A stretch of 44,498 nt of DNA from contig NZ_JAGKJI010000054.1 in the NCBI RefSeq assembly GCF_020329485.1, forward strand, positions 1 through 44,498, given 5' to 3'. The position numbers and the translations under genes are program-made. Shown here one piece after another: positions 26,881-35,390 of this stretch (position 1 is the first letter of the stretch; each line of letters begins with the position of its first letter). The notes below the pieces were generated by a model, which ran no database searches, was not told where the DNA came from, and saw only the letters and a program-made list of their open reading frames with translations. The DNA comes from Bradyrhizobium cenepequi (GTDB taxonomy: Bacteria > Pseudomonadota > Alphaproteobacteria > Rhizobiales > Xanthobacteraceae).

Positions 26881-26932
26881 GCCAATAGCAGCCAGTCCCA
26901 CCTTTCGCCGCAGTCTGCCTTTGGCTATTGGC
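26881..26932. promoter_or_regulatory. Inverted repeat upstream of the phosphohexomutase gene
   Basis: GCCAATAGC (26881-26889) is repeated inverted as GCTATTGGC (26924-26932), 34 bases apart, ending 40 bases before the start codon. It is a possible operator or messenger hairpin. The evidence is only the symmetry and position. Confidence 0.3.
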
Positions 26933-26972
26933 TGCAGCATTGACCATCACGCTCTCGCGAGGCTGCTACAAG

Positions 26973-28472
26973 ATGTTTCCAAAGCCCAAGCCCGTTCTGG
27001 TTCCGAACACCTATGCCTTCGAATCCGAGCCGATGGTGAAGCCGACCGGGTTTCGCGAATATGACGCGCGCTGGCTGTTCGGCAAGGAAATCAACTTGAT
27101 GGGCGTGCAGGCGCTGGGCATGGGGCTGGGCGCACTGATCGCGGAACTCGGCGTCAAGCCGGAGATCGTCACCGGCCACGATTTCCGCAGTTATTCCGCC
27201 GCGATCAAATATGCGTTGATCTCCGGCTTGATGGCTTCCGGCTGCAAGGTGCACGACATCGGGCTGGCGGTGACGCCGATGGCCTATTTCGCGCAGTTCG
27301 ATCTCGACGTGCCCTGCGTCGCCATGGTCACCGCCTCCCACAACGACAATGGCTGGACTGGGGTCAAGATGGGCGCGAGCCGCCCGCTCACGTTCGGACC
27401 CGACGAGATGACGCGGCTCAAGGAGATCGTGCTCAGCGCCAGCTTTACGAGCAATGCCGGCGGTGCCTATCAATTCCACGAGAATTTTCCGGCGCGCTAC
27501 ATCGCCGACCTCACCAACCGCCCGAAGCTTAAGCGCAGGCTGAAGGTGGTGGCGGCCTGCGGCAACGGCACCGCCGGCGCGTTCGCGCCGCAGGTGCTGG
27601 AGAAGATTGGCTGCGAGGTGATCCCGCTCGACACCGAGCTCGACCACACCTTCCCGAAATACAATCCGAACCCCGAAGACATGGCGATGCTGCACGCGAT
27701 CCGCGACGCGGTCTTGCAGCACAAGGCCGATGTCGGCCTCGGCTTCGATGGCGACGGCGACCGCTGCGGCGTGGTCGACAACACTGGCGAGGAGATCTTC
27801 GCCGACAAGGTCGGCGTGATGCTGGCGCGCGACATGTCGGCGATCCACCAGGACGCGCAGTTCGTGGTCGACGTGAAGTCGACCGGGCTGTTTGTGACCG
27901 ATCCGGTGCTGCAAAGGCAGGGCGCCAGGACCGCGTACTGGAAGACCGGCCACTCCTACATGAAACGCCGCACCAACGAGCTCGGCGCGCTCGCCGGCTT
28001 CGAGAAGTCCGGCCACTTCTTCTTCAACAAGCCGTTCGGCCGCGGCTATGATGACGGCCTGGTCTCGGCGATCGCAATCTGCGAGATGCTGGGTCGCGCG
28101 CCCGATAAATCGATGGCCGACCTGAAGAACGCGCTGCCGAAAACCTGGTCGTCACCGACGATGTCGCCGCATTGCGCCGACGAGGCCAAATACGGCGTGG
28201 TCGACGCCGTGGTGAAGCATTTCGAGGGCTTGCAGAAGCAGGGCGCCAGGATCGGCGGCCAGGCGATCCGCGATCTCGTCACCGTCAATGGCGTCCGCGT
28301 CACGGTGGCGGACGGCAGCTGGGGCCTGGTGCGCGCCTCCTCCAACAAGCCGGAGCTCGTGGTGGTGGTCGAAAGCCCGGTCAGCGAGCAGCGCATGCGC
28401 GACATGTTCGAGACCATAGATAGCGTGCTGCGCACCCATCCGGAGGTCGGCGAATACAATCAGAGGATTTGA
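26973..28472 (+). CDS. Phosphomannomutase/phosphoglucomutase
   Basis: 499-aa alpha-D-phosphohexomutase interconverting hexose-6-phosphate and hexose-1-phosphate. The phosphoserine loop is VTASHNDNGWTG (S122), the metal loop is GFDGDGDRCG (D259, D261, D263), and the sugar-selecting segment is EKSGHFFF. AlgC/ExoC-type enzymes of this length feed nucleotide-sugar synthesis for exopolysaccharide and LPS, consistent with ugd 4 kb upstream. The start at ATG 26973 is preferred (GAGG ahead). Whether mannose or glucose is preferred cannot be told. Confidence 0.94.
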   Translation: MFPKPKPVLVPNTYAFESEPMVKPTGFREYDARWLFGKEINLMGVQALGMGLGALIAELGVKPEIVTGHDFRSYSAAIKYALISGLMASGCKVHDIGLAVTPMAYFAQFDLDVPCVAMVTASHNDNGWTGVKMGASRPLTFGPDEMTRLKEIVLSASFTSNAGGAYQFHENFPARYIADLTNRPKLKRRLKVVAACGNGTAGAFAPQVLEKIGCEVIPLDTELDHTFPKYNPNPEDMAMLHAIRDAVLQHKADVGLGFDGDGDRCGVVDNTGEEIFADKVGVMLARDMSAIHQDAQFVVDVKSTGLFVTDPVLQRQGARTAYWKTGHSYMKRRTNELGALAGFEKSGHFFFNKPFGRGYDDGLVSAIAICEMLGRAPDKSMADLKNALPKTWSSPTMSPHCADEAKYGVVDAVVKHFEGLQKQGARIGGQAIRDLVTVNGVRVTVADGSWGLVRASSNKPELVVVVESPVSEQRMRDMFETIDSVLRTHPEVGEYNQRI

Positions 28473-28496
28473 GAATGTCCTCAGTTCGTCATTGCC

Positions 28497-28574
28497 GGGC
28501 TTGACCCGGCAATCCATCCCGAAAAACGTTCTCTTGAAGAACGATGGACACGCGGGTCAAGCCCGCGTGTGACG
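28497..28574. repeat. Palindromic repeat, CGTCATTGCCGGG type
   Basis: CGTCATTGCCGGGC near 28498 and its partner ending GACG at 28574 flank internal GCCGGGCTTGACCCGGC and CGCGGGTCAAGCCCGCG hairpins. It lies between the convergent mutase and Lrp genes. Confidence 0.85.
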
Positions 28575-28592
28575 GCCTTTGCGTGATCGCTC

Positions 28593-29093
28593 TTACGCCG
28601 CCGGCACCGGCAGTGCGGTCACCGACTTGATCTTCTCCATCGCAAAGCGCGAGGTGACGTTCTTGAGCGGCACGGCACTGATCAGCTTCTTGTAGAAGAT
28701 GTCATAGCTCGACATGTCCGCGACCACGACGCGCAGCATGTAGTCGACGTCGCCGGCCATCCGGTAGAACTCCATCACCTCCGGCATGGCGCTCACCGCG
28801 TCGGCGAATTTGCGCAGCCAGGCCTCGGAATGGTCGGCACTCTCGACCGACACGAAGACGGTGATGCCGAGCCCGATCTTGTTCTGGTCGACCAGGGCCA
28901 CCCGGCGCAGGATCACGCCATCGGCCTCGAGCCGCTGAATGCGCTTCCAGCAGGGGGTGGAGGACAGGCCGACCCGATCGCCAATCTCGGCAACCGAGAG
29001 GGAAGCATCCTCCTGCAACACGGTCAGGATTTTGCGATCGATGGCGTCAAGCCGGCGGTTGGCGTCATGCAGTGGGACTGCGAGCTCGGTCAT
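28593..29093 (-). CDS. Lrp/AsnC family transcriptional regulator
   Basis: 166 aa. An N-terminal helix-turn-helix (about 18-62: LSVAEIGDRVGLSSTPCWKRI) is followed by a RAM effector domain (about 68-150) with the characteristic VMEFYRMAGDVDYMLRV segment. It is expected to form octamers and bind amino acids or similar ligands. ATG 29093 is used because longer forms add non-family sequence. Upstream DNA (29094-29157) is AT-rich and includes an imperfect symmetric block near 29109-29136 that could be an autoregulatory site. Target genes are not known; pfkB, upstream on the same strand, is one candidate. Confidence 0.93.
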   Translation of the reverse strand: MTELAVPLHDANRRLDAIDRKILTVLQEDASLSVAEIGDRVGLSSTPCWKRIQRLEADGVILRRVALVDQNKIGLGITVFVSVESADHSEAWLRKFADAVSAMPEVMEFYRMAGDVDYMLRVVVADMSSYDIFYKKLISAVPLKNVTSRFAMEKIKSVTALPVPAA

Positions 29094-29157
29094 GAGAAGA
29101 AAGTTCCATATAAAGAGGTTAAATCCCTCATATAGAGAAAAATCTTCTAAAGCAAGC

Positions 29158-30138
29158 CTATTGGCTGTTCTCGGCTGGGTCGGCGCTCTGGTCCCGATCC
29201 AAAAACTGTTCAACTTCAGTGCGTTGCGGGGCGGCGAAGGCGCCGCCGAAACGGGTGCATTTCAGTGCGGCGGCGGCGGACGCAAACCGCAGCGCGCCCC
29301 GCAACTCCTGCCCTTCGGTAATGGCGAGCGCAAATGCGCCATGGAAAATATCGCCGGCCCCGAGCGTATCGACGGTATGCACCGGGAAGGCCGGCGTCTC
29401 CTCCAGCTCACCCTGTTCGTTCAACCAGATCGTGCCGCGCGGTCCGCGCGTTCCGGCCAGGAATGACGGCGTCAGTTTTGCAATTCTCTTCAGCGCCTGA
29501 CCGTCGTCGGTGGCGTCGGCCGTCTCCTGCAACGGATCGCTCGAGAAGATGAGATGAGAGGAGGCCGTGAGCAGCCCCTCCCTGAGCGACATCGCCCGGT
29601 CGACGTCGACAATGACCGGGATGTCGCGCTTTCTGGCCTCGGCGCAGAGATCGGTGCAAAACTCCGCGCAGCGGCTCTCGGTCAGAACAGCTGCGCAATC
29701 GTCCAGCAGGACATCGGGGCGCGGCAGGCGAACCTTCCACAATTCCGGATCGCGAAACGTGACGATGGTGCGCTCGCCGGTCGGGTCGATCATGATGGTC
29801 GAGATCGGCGTCACCAGGCCCGGCATATGCACGATATGCCTGGCGTCGATGCCCTCATGCGCCATCTTTTCGAGCATGTATTTCGACGAGGTCTCGCGCG
29901 CATCGCCCATCGGCCCGCAGAGCGAGGCGCGGCCGCCGAGCCGCACGATGGCGATCGCGGCGTTCAGCGCATTGCCGCCGCAGATCTCTTCGAAATGGGC
30001 GGCATTTTCCTTGGAGCCGCGGCTGGGGACGCCGCGCACGCGAAACGTCAGGTCGCGCACCGGCATTCCGATGCAGAGGATGCGCGGCGGAATTTTTGGC
30101 GCGGCAGCGTGGAAGTTCATTCCGTGGTCCACGGTCAT
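29158..30138 (-). CDS. PfkB-family carbohydrate kinase
   Basis: About 326 aa, ribokinase-like. The N-terminal ICGGNALNAAIAIVRLGG block and the C-terminal DTLGAGDIFHGAFA (anion hole and catalytic Asp) are both present. It phosphorylates a sugar or nucleoside using ATP; the substrate is not predictable. ATG 30138 is the first ATG, but the ATG at 30120 also leaves the domain intact. It lies 60 bases below nudC and 64 bases before lrp, all leftward. Confidence 0.9.
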   Translation of the reverse strand: MTVDHGMNFHAAAPKIPPRILCIGMPVRDLTFRVRGVPSRGSKENAAHFEEICGGNALNAAIAIVRLGGRASLCGPMGDARETSSKYMLEKMAHEGIDARHIVHMPGLVTPISTIMIDPTGERTIVTFRDPELWKVRLPRPDVLLDDCAAVLTESRCAEFCTDLCAEARKRDIPVIVDVDRAMSLREGLLTASSHLIFSSDPLQETADATDDGQALKRIAKLTPSFLAGTRGPRGTIWLNEQGELEETPAFPVHTVDTLGAGDIFHGAFALAITEGQELRGALRFASAAAALKCTRFGGAFAAPQRTEVEQFLDRDQSADPAENSQ

Positions 30139-30198
30139 GGCTCCGGACCCGACCGGAGCCAATCTCCCGTAATAAATTGGCGCATGGACCTGTTCCTG

Positions 30199-31149
30199 CT
30201 ATGCGCCCGCCACGTCTCTCCCATGCAGCCAACGTCCGACTAAATGGTGGGCAATGGCAAAAGGATGCGGACCGGCCAAGCCATCCGGGTGCTGCCGCTT
30301 GAGCATCAAGGTCGCTTCCGCGCGATCGAACCAGCGCGCATCCTCGAGCTCGGTGCGGTCGACGATGATCTCTTCATTGGTTGCACGCGCGGTGCATCCG
30401 ATCATCAGGGACGATGGATAGGGCCACGGCTGCGTCATGTAATAATTGACCTCGGTGCAGTGGATGCCCGACTCCTCGAAGATCTCGCGACGGACCGCGT
30501 CCTCGATCGTCTCGGCGGCTTCGACGAAGCCGGCGAGGCAGGAATACATGCCTGGAGGGAATTGCTTCTGACGGCCAAGCAGGCATCTGTCGCCGTGGGT
30601 CACCAGCATGATGACGACAGGGTCGGTGCGCGGAAAATGCTCGGCCTTGCAGCTCGGGCATTCGCGCTTCCAGCCGCCTTCCTTCATGGCAGTGCGCGCA
30701 CCGCAGTTGGCGCAAAAGCCGTGGCGCTGGTGCCAGGTCACCATGGATTTTGCCATCGCGATCGCCGAAAGCTGGTCGGGTGGGACGGTGCCCTGCATCG
30801 CCATGCCGCGCAGTTCGGTGACGGCGACATCGCTGCGGCCGACCAGCTTTTCCGCTGCCTGCGGCGCAATGCCCATGCCGAACACCGGCGCGCCATCACG
30901 CAGGCCCAGGAAGACCATGCCTGGATTGGCGCCGAATTTCAGGGCTTCCTCGATCGAAAGCAACGCTCGCGGACCGGTTTCGCCCTGCTTCACCACCAGC
31001 GAGTCGCGATAGATCACGTAAGCGCGGGCATCGCCGCGGCTCTCCAGCGCGAACAGCTTCTCCTCACTGGTGCGCAGATGCGCGGCGCGGTCGAGAACAT
31101 TGGTGACGAAGGCCGGCTGCCCCAGCGGAAAATTGTCGAATGCTGACAT
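30199..31149 (-). CDS. nudC: NAD(H) pyrophosphatase / RNA decapping enzyme NudC
   Basis: 316-aa Nudix hydrolase. A zinc ribbon is formed by C146, C149, C164 and C167, and a perfect Nudix box spans 207-229 (GX5EX7REUXEEXGU). The NudC-specific motif QPWPYP at 240-245 places it in the NADH pyrophosphatase group, which also removes NAD caps from RNA. Six bases separate it from the upstream HIT gene, so they are co-transcribed. Confidence 0.96.
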   Translation of the reverse strand: MSAFDNFPLGQPAFVTNVLDRAAHLRTSEEKLFALESRGDARAYVIYRDSLVVKQGETGPRALLSIEEALKFGANPGMVFLGLRDGAPVFGMGIAPQAAEKLVGRSDVAVTELRGMAMQGTVPPDQLSAIAMAKSMVTWHQRHGFCANCGARTAMKEGGWKRECPSCKAEHFPRTDPVVIMLVTHGDRCLLGRQKQFPPGMYSCLAGFVEAAETIEDAVRREIFEESGIHCTEVNYYMTQPWPYPSSLMIGCTARATNEEIIVDRTELEDARWFDRAEATLMLKRQHPDGLAGPHPFAIAHHLVGRWLHGRDVAGA

Positions 31150-31155
31150 CTATTC

Positions 31156-31581
31156 TCAACCCAACCAGATCTTGCGGCGAAGCGCGCTGATGAAGTTCTG
31201 CACTTCTTCGGCATCATGCGGAAGTGGCGGCACCACACCCCACACCGGGCGCGGCCAGGCGGCGTCGCTGGTGCGTCGGGCGATGATGTGGACGTGAAGC
31301 TGCGGCACCGCATTGCCGAGCGCAGCGATGTTCAGCTTGTCGCATTTGGTGATCTCTTTCAGCGCACGCGCCACCCGCGAGATCTCGGTCATCAACTGCG
31401 CTTGCTCGACCTCCTCGAGGTCGATGATTTCAACCGCGGCTGCTCGGCGCGGCACCAGCAGCAGCCACGGGTAATTGGCGTCCTTGATGACCAGGACCCG
31501 GCTCAGCGGCAGGTCGCCGATGTCGATCGTGTCTTCCTTGAGTCGAGGGTGCAGGGACCAGGCGGAGGTGTCAGAGGGCAT
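31156..31581 (-). CDS. HIT-family hydrolase (Q-x-H-x-H subtype)
   Basis: 141 aa. The histidine-triad motif reads QLHVHII (94-100), so the first triad position is Gln. That is the pattern of a proteobacterial COG0537 subgroup that also has the AAWPRPVWG segment seen here. Expected activity: nucleotidyl hydrolase or transferase on dinucleoside polyphosphates. ATG 31581 gives the normal length. It begins a leftward run HIT-nudC-pfkB-lrp. Confidence 0.92.
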   Translation of the reverse strand: MPSDTSAWSLHPRLKEDTIDIGDLPLSRVLVIKDANYPWLLLVPRRAAAVEIIDLEEVEQAQLMTEISRVARALKEITKCDKLNIAALGNAVPQLHVHIIARRTSDAAWPRPVWGVVPPLPHDAEEVQNFISALRRKIWLG

Positions 31582-31668
31582 ATGGGTTCCAGTGCGGCCA
31601 TCGCTGTTCCGATGGCGCCGAAAGTGACCTGAAATGGACACCGCTCGCAACGTCAAAACAAGGCATCA

Positions 31669-31693
31669 TCGCCCGCGAAAGCGGATGATCCCG
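31669..31693. repeat. Isolated half-palindrome, ATCATCGCCCGCG type
   Basis: ATCATCGCCCGCGAAAGCG followed by GATGAT, a single arm related to the right arm of 23469-23563. No partner arm is visible nearby. It lies between the HIT gene and ffs. Confidence 0.6.
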
Positions 31694-31796
31694 TATTCCA
31701 ACGTGGCGGTGCTCAAGCACGAGGGGCGGCGTCCTCTTAGCGACGGTATGACCGGATAAGAGCGGCTTGCTTTCCGGTCCTTTTGGCTCCAAATAG

Positions 31797-31901
31797 GGGT
31801 CGGGAGATTGGCGGTGGACGAGCCACTCGCCAACCGGGTCAGGTCCGGAAGGAAGCAGCCCTAACGAGGTCCGGATCGGGTCGCGCGTCAGTCTCCTACC
31901 T
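31797..31901 (+). ncRNA. ffs: SRP RNA, small bacterial (4.5S) type
   Basis: The universally conserved domain-IV sequence GGTCAGGTCCGGAAGGAAGC is present at 31837-31856, with its AGCAGCCCTAACGA continuation. The 5' GGGAGATTGG and 3' CAGTCTCC ends pair to close the rod. A run of five T (31902-31906) follows. This RNA with Ffh targets nascent membrane proteins to the inner membrane. ffs just upstream of dnaX is a standard alphaproteobacterial arrangement. Ends are estimated to within a few bases. Confidence 0.96.
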
Positions 31902-32008
31902 GTTTTTCCGAGCGAATCATGCAGAAGCCGGCCTGTTCCGCGGTTTGCGTTTGATTCCGCTCCTTTCCGCAAAGCCGGCCCGAGAGACATTCAATTGCGG
32001 ATCGACCA

Positions 32009-33847
32009 ATGAACGACGCTGGCGCTCCCACAAATCAGGCTGACGGCGCCGGCCAGGCCGGCCTCGATATCGGTGGCGCGCCCGAGGCCGCGCGCCCCTA
32101 CCGGGTACTGGCGCGCAAATACCGCCCGTCGAGCTTTGACGACCTTATCGGCCAGGAAGCCATGGTGCGCACGGTCTCGAACGCATTCGAGACCGGACGA
32201 ATCCCGCAGGCCTGGATCCTGACCGGGGTGCGCGGGGTCGGCAAAACCACCACCGCCCGCATCCTGGCCCGTGCGCTGAACTATGAATTGCCTGATGGTT
32301 CGGTGAAGGGACCGAGCATCCAGATGCCTGTGCTCGGCCTGCACTGCCAGGCGATCATGGAAAGCCGGCACATGGACGTGCTGGAAATGGACGCGGCATC
32401 CCATACCGGCGTCGACGACGTCCGCCAGATCAATGACAGCGTGCGCTATGCGCCGGCAAGTGCCCGCTACAAGGTCTACATCATCGACGAAGTCCATATG
32501 CTCTCGACCGCGGCCTTCAACGCGTTCCTGAAGACGCTGGAAGAGCCGCCGGAGCACGCCAAATTCGTCTTCGCCACCACTGAAATCCGTAAAGTCCCGG
32601 TCACGGTGCTCTCGCGCTGCCAGCGTTTCGACCTGCGCCGGGTCGAGGCCGACGTGCTGATGAAGCATCTCGGTAGCATCGCGGCCAAGGAAGGCGTCGA
32701 GGTCGAGCCGGAAGCGCTCGGCATCATCGCGCGCGCCGCGGAGGGCTCGGTGCGCGATTCGCTCTCGCTGTTCGACCAGGCGATCGCGCATGCGGCGGGA
32801 ACCGTGCGCGCGGAGGAAGTGCGGCAGATGCTCGGCCTTGCCGACCGCACGCGGGTGATCGACCTCTTTGATTCGCTGGCGCGCGGCGATATCGCGGCAG
32901 CCTTTACCGAATTCCGCGCACAATATGATGTCGGCGCCGATCCGGTCGTGGTGCTGTCCGACCTCGCCGAATTCGTCAATTTCGTTACCCGCGTGAAGAT
33001 CGTGCCGGCTACCGCCGACAACGTGGCGTTCGGCGAGACCGAGCGCGTCCGCGCCCGCGAGTTTGCAGCCAAGCTGTCGATGCGGGTGCTGTCGCGGATG
33101 TGGCAGATGCTGCTCAAGGGCATCGCCGAGGTGCAGACCGCCACCCGTCCGGCCGCCGCCGCCGAGATGGTGCTGGTGCGGATCGCCTACGTCGCCGACC
33201 TGCCGACGCCGGACGAGGCGATCAGGATGATCGAGCAGAACGGCGGCGGAGCTTCGTCGGCGGTCCCGGGCGGCACGACCGCGTCGCGGGCTGCGCCATC
33301 CGCGCCTGCCTCCTCAATTACTTCATTGCCGGCACGCGCTTCGGCAGCAGTGCCCCGGACCAGTGCCGAGGCCTCGCTGCGACCGCAGGCCGCGGCGCCC
33401 GAGACGCAGTCGGCGCCTGCGCTCCGCATCATCAGCTTCATGCAGCTTCTTGCGCTCGCTGGCGAGAAGCGCGATCTGATGACCAAGAGCGCGCTCGAAG
33501 CCGACGTCCGGCTGGTGCGGATCGAGGATGGGCGGCTTGAGATCGCGCTGGAGCCGCATGCCTCGCGCGGCCTTGTCACTGATCTCTCGCGCAAGCTGGA
33601 ACAATGGACCGGCCGCCGCTGGACCGTGATCGTCTCCAACGAAGCCGGGCAGCCGACCATCCGCTCGCAAAATCTTGCCGAGAAGAGCCAGCGCGAGCGC
33701 GCAGCCGAAGCCGATCCGCGGGTCAAGGAGGTTCTGGCCCGCTTTCCCGGCGCGAAGGTCGTCGAGGTGCGCAGGCTTGCCGCCGAGCCGGCGGAAACCG
33801 ATATTGTCGGCGAAGACCCCATCGAGAGCGGCGACGGCGACGATTAG
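32009..33847 (+). CDS. dnaX: DNA polymerase III subunit tau (gamma/tau)
   Basis: Clamp-loader ATPase of 612 aa. Walker A is GVRGVGKT (73-80), Walker B IIDEVH (158-163), followed by LKTLEEPP and sensor 1 FATTEIRKVP. The zinc module of E. coli DnaX normally sits just after Walker A with four Cys; here only Cys113 remains, the alphaproteobacterial pattern. A Ser/Ala/Pro linker (about 410-470) precedes the tau C-terminal domain. It leads ybaB and recR. I see no A-rich slippery sequence, so a separate gamma form by frameshift is not supported. Confidence 0.97.
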   Translation: MNDAGAPTNQADGAGQAGLDIGGAPEAARPYRVLARKYRPSSFDDLIGQEAMVRTVSNAFETGRIPQAWILTGVRGVGKTTTARILARALNYELPDGSVKGPSIQMPVLGLHCQAIMESRHMDVLEMDAASHTGVDDVRQINDSVRYAPASARYKVYIIDEVHMLSTAAFNAFLKTLEEPPEHAKFVFATTEIRKVPVTVLSRCQRFDLRRVEADVLMKHLGSIAAKEGVEVEPEALGIIARAAEGSVRDSLSLFDQAIAHAAGTVRAEEVRQMLGLADRTRVIDLFDSLARGDIAAAFTEFRAQYDVGADPVVVLSDLAEFVNFVTRVKIVPATADNVAFGETERVRAREFAAKLSMRVLSRMWQMLLKGIAEVQTATRPAAAAEMVLVRIAYVADLPTPDEAIRMIEQNGGGASSAVPGGTTASRAAPSAPASSITSLPARASAAVPRTSAEASLRPQAAAPETQSAPALRIISFMQLLALAGEKRDLMTKSALEADVRLVRIEDGRLEIALEPHASRGLVTDLSRKLEQWTGRRWTVIVSNEAGQPTIRSQNLAEKSQRERAAEADPRVKEVLARFPGAKVVEVRRLAAEPAETDIVGEDPIESGDGDD

Positions 33848-33878
33848 CATGATCGGGAAACGTGGGGATCGGCTTTCC

Positions 33879-33907
33879 TTCGCCCAAACGCGCAGCGTTT
33901 GGGCGAA
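33879..33907. repeat. 12-bp perfect hairpin between dnaX and ybaB
   Basis: TTCGCCCAAACG pairs with CGTTTGGGCGAA around loop CGCAG, followed by GATCATGCGC. No T tract, so not a classic terminator; the nearby GATCATGC suggests kinship with the GAGCATGATC repeat. It might stabilise mRNA ends within the operon. Confidence 0.6.
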
Positions 33908-33939
33908 GATCATGCGCGAACAAATTGAAGGGACCACCG

Positions 33940-34260
33940 ATGGCTGATTTCCTCGGCATGATGAAGCAGGCGGCGCAACTGCAGTCCAAGATGCAGGCGA
34001 TGCAGGAAGAGCTCGGCAATGTCGAGGTCGAGGGCATTTCCGGCGGTGGCCTCGTCGCCGTGCGGATGAGCGCGAAGATGGAAGTCAAGGGCGTCAGGAT
34101 CGATCCGTCGCTGATGAAGCCGGAGGAACGCGAGATCCTCGAAGACCTCCTGGTCACCGCGCATAATGACGCGCGCCGCAAGGCGGAACTCGCGATGCAG
34201 GAAAAGATGCAGGCGCTCACCGGCGGGCTCGGTCTGCCGCCCGGACTTGGTCTCACCTGA
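33940..34260 (+). CDS. ybaB: YbaB/EbfC nucleoid-associated protein
   Basis: 106-aa small DNA-binding protein of the YbaB/EbfC family, with the long helical LGMMKQAAQLQSKMQAMQEEL opening in segments and the VKGVRIDPSLM central part. It forms dimers that bind DNA without strong sequence preference. ATG 33940 follows GAAGGGA. It lies between dnaX and recR, as in most bacteria, and recR begins one base after its stop. Confidence 0.96.
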   Translation: MADFLGMMKQAAQLQSKMQAMQEELGNVEVEGISGGGLVAVRMSAKMEVKGVRIDPSLMKPEEREILEDLLVTAHNDARRKAELAMQEKMQALTGGLGLPPGLGLT

Positions 34261-34261
34261 C

Positions 34262-34867
34262 ATGGCCGCAAGCGTTGCCGGACCTGAGATCGAGCGCCTG
34301 ATCCAGCTTCTTGCGCGGCTGCCAGGCCTCGGTCCACGCTCGGCCCGGCGCGCAGCGCTGCACCTGATCAAGAAGCGCGAAGCCTTAATGACGCCGCTGG
34401 CCTTGGCGCTGCAGGTAGCAATCGACAAGATCCAGGTCTGCAAGACCTGCGGCAATATCGATACGCAGAACCCCTGCACGGTCTGCACCGATCCGCGACG
34501 CGATCCTTCCATTATCGTCGTGGTCGCCGACGTCGCCGATCTCTGGGCGCTGGAACGGGCGAACGCGACCAATGGCCGCTATCACGTGCTGGGCGCGACA
34601 CTGTCGCCGCTCGACGGCGTCGGCCCGCAGGATCTCACCATCGATCAGCTCGTGGCGCGTGCCCATGATCCGCAGGTGAGCGAGATCATCCTGGCGCTGA
34701 ATGCAACCGTGGATGGCCAGACGACGGCGCACTACATCACCGATCTGCTTCAAGAGGCCAATGTCAGGGTGACGCGGCTGGCGCATGGCGTGCCGGTCGG
34801 CGGCGAGCTTGATTACCTCGATGAAGGTACGCTATCCGCAGCCATGAGGCAGCGAACGCTCTTCTAG
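34262..34867 (+). CDS. recR: Recombination mediator RecR
   Basis: 201 aa. A helix-hairpin-helix (LPGLGPRSARR, 20-30) is followed by a C4 zinc finger (C60, C63, C72, C75) and a Toprim domain (about 83-178). With RecO and RecF it loads RecA on gapped DNA. Last gene of the dnaX-ybaB-recR block. ATG 34262 is one base past the ybaB stop. Confidence 0.97.
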   Translation: MAASVAGPEIERLIQLLARLPGLGPRSARRAALHLIKKREALMTPLALALQVAIDKIQVCKTCGNIDTQNPCTVCTDPRRDPSIIVVVADVADLWALERANATNGRYHVLGATLSPLDGVGPQDLTIDQLVARAHDPQVSEIILALNATVDGQTTAHYITDLLQEANVRVTRLAHGVPVGGELDYLDEGTLSAAMRQRTLF

Positions 34868-34892
34868 CTAGACATCAACGGAACTGAATGAG

Positions 34893-35324
34893 ATGACGAA
34901 ATACCGATTCGGCATTCGCCTGTGCTTTGCGGTCATTCTGGGGGCGGTGCTGGCCGCACCCGCCGCGATGGCCCAAGACGAAGAGGCTTCGCCGAAGCCG
35001 GGCAAGCCGATCCAGGCCGGCGAGGTGCTGTCGGGCGAGCTCAACGCCCTGCGCATCCGCGACGCCAAGAAGGGCAAGCGTGTCGCCACGTATCAGCTTA
35101 CCAGCGAACCGCGCCGCCTGCCGCCGCCGAACGGCCTTTGCGACCTCGAGACCGGTCCGGAGACGTTCCAGCTTGTCCCCGCCAACGACGCCCAGGTCGC
35201 GCAACTGAGGCCGCTTGTCGGCAAGGAAATCTCAGTGAAGATCGACGAGGTCGCCTGCGCCCAGGAGGCCGGCCAGATGAGCGAAGCGGTGGTCACAAAA
35301 TGGAGCGTGGTGACGAAGCACTGA
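34893..35324 (+). CDS. Hypothetical secreted protein, 143 aa
   Basis: Clear signal peptide (residues 1-28, cleavage after AAMA). The mature part, about 115 residues, is basic-rich in the middle with two Cys (CDLE and CAQE). No known family recognised. It starts 25 bases after recR on the same strand, so it may be read through from that operon. Confidence 0.75.
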   Translation: MTKYRFGIRLCFAVILGAVLAAPAAMAQDEEASPKPGKPIQAGEVLSGELNALRIRDAKKGKRVATYQLTSEPRRLPPPNGLCDLETGPETFQLVPANDAQVAQLRPLVGKEISVKIDEVACAQEAGQMSEAVVTKWSVVTKH

Positions 35325-35390
35325 GCGCTTGGGTTGCAAGCGAAGGGAATGCTACAAGTGAGCGACTGACCCGAACGTTGACAGGTTCGA

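Noticed and set aside
31783..32043. 86-codon open frame across the SRP RNA
   Set aside because: The sequence is clearly ffs, and the frame overlaps the dnaX start.
32009..33847. Programmed frameshift in dnaX
   Set aside because: No run of six A followed by G, nor comparable slippery site with a downstream stop, was seen.
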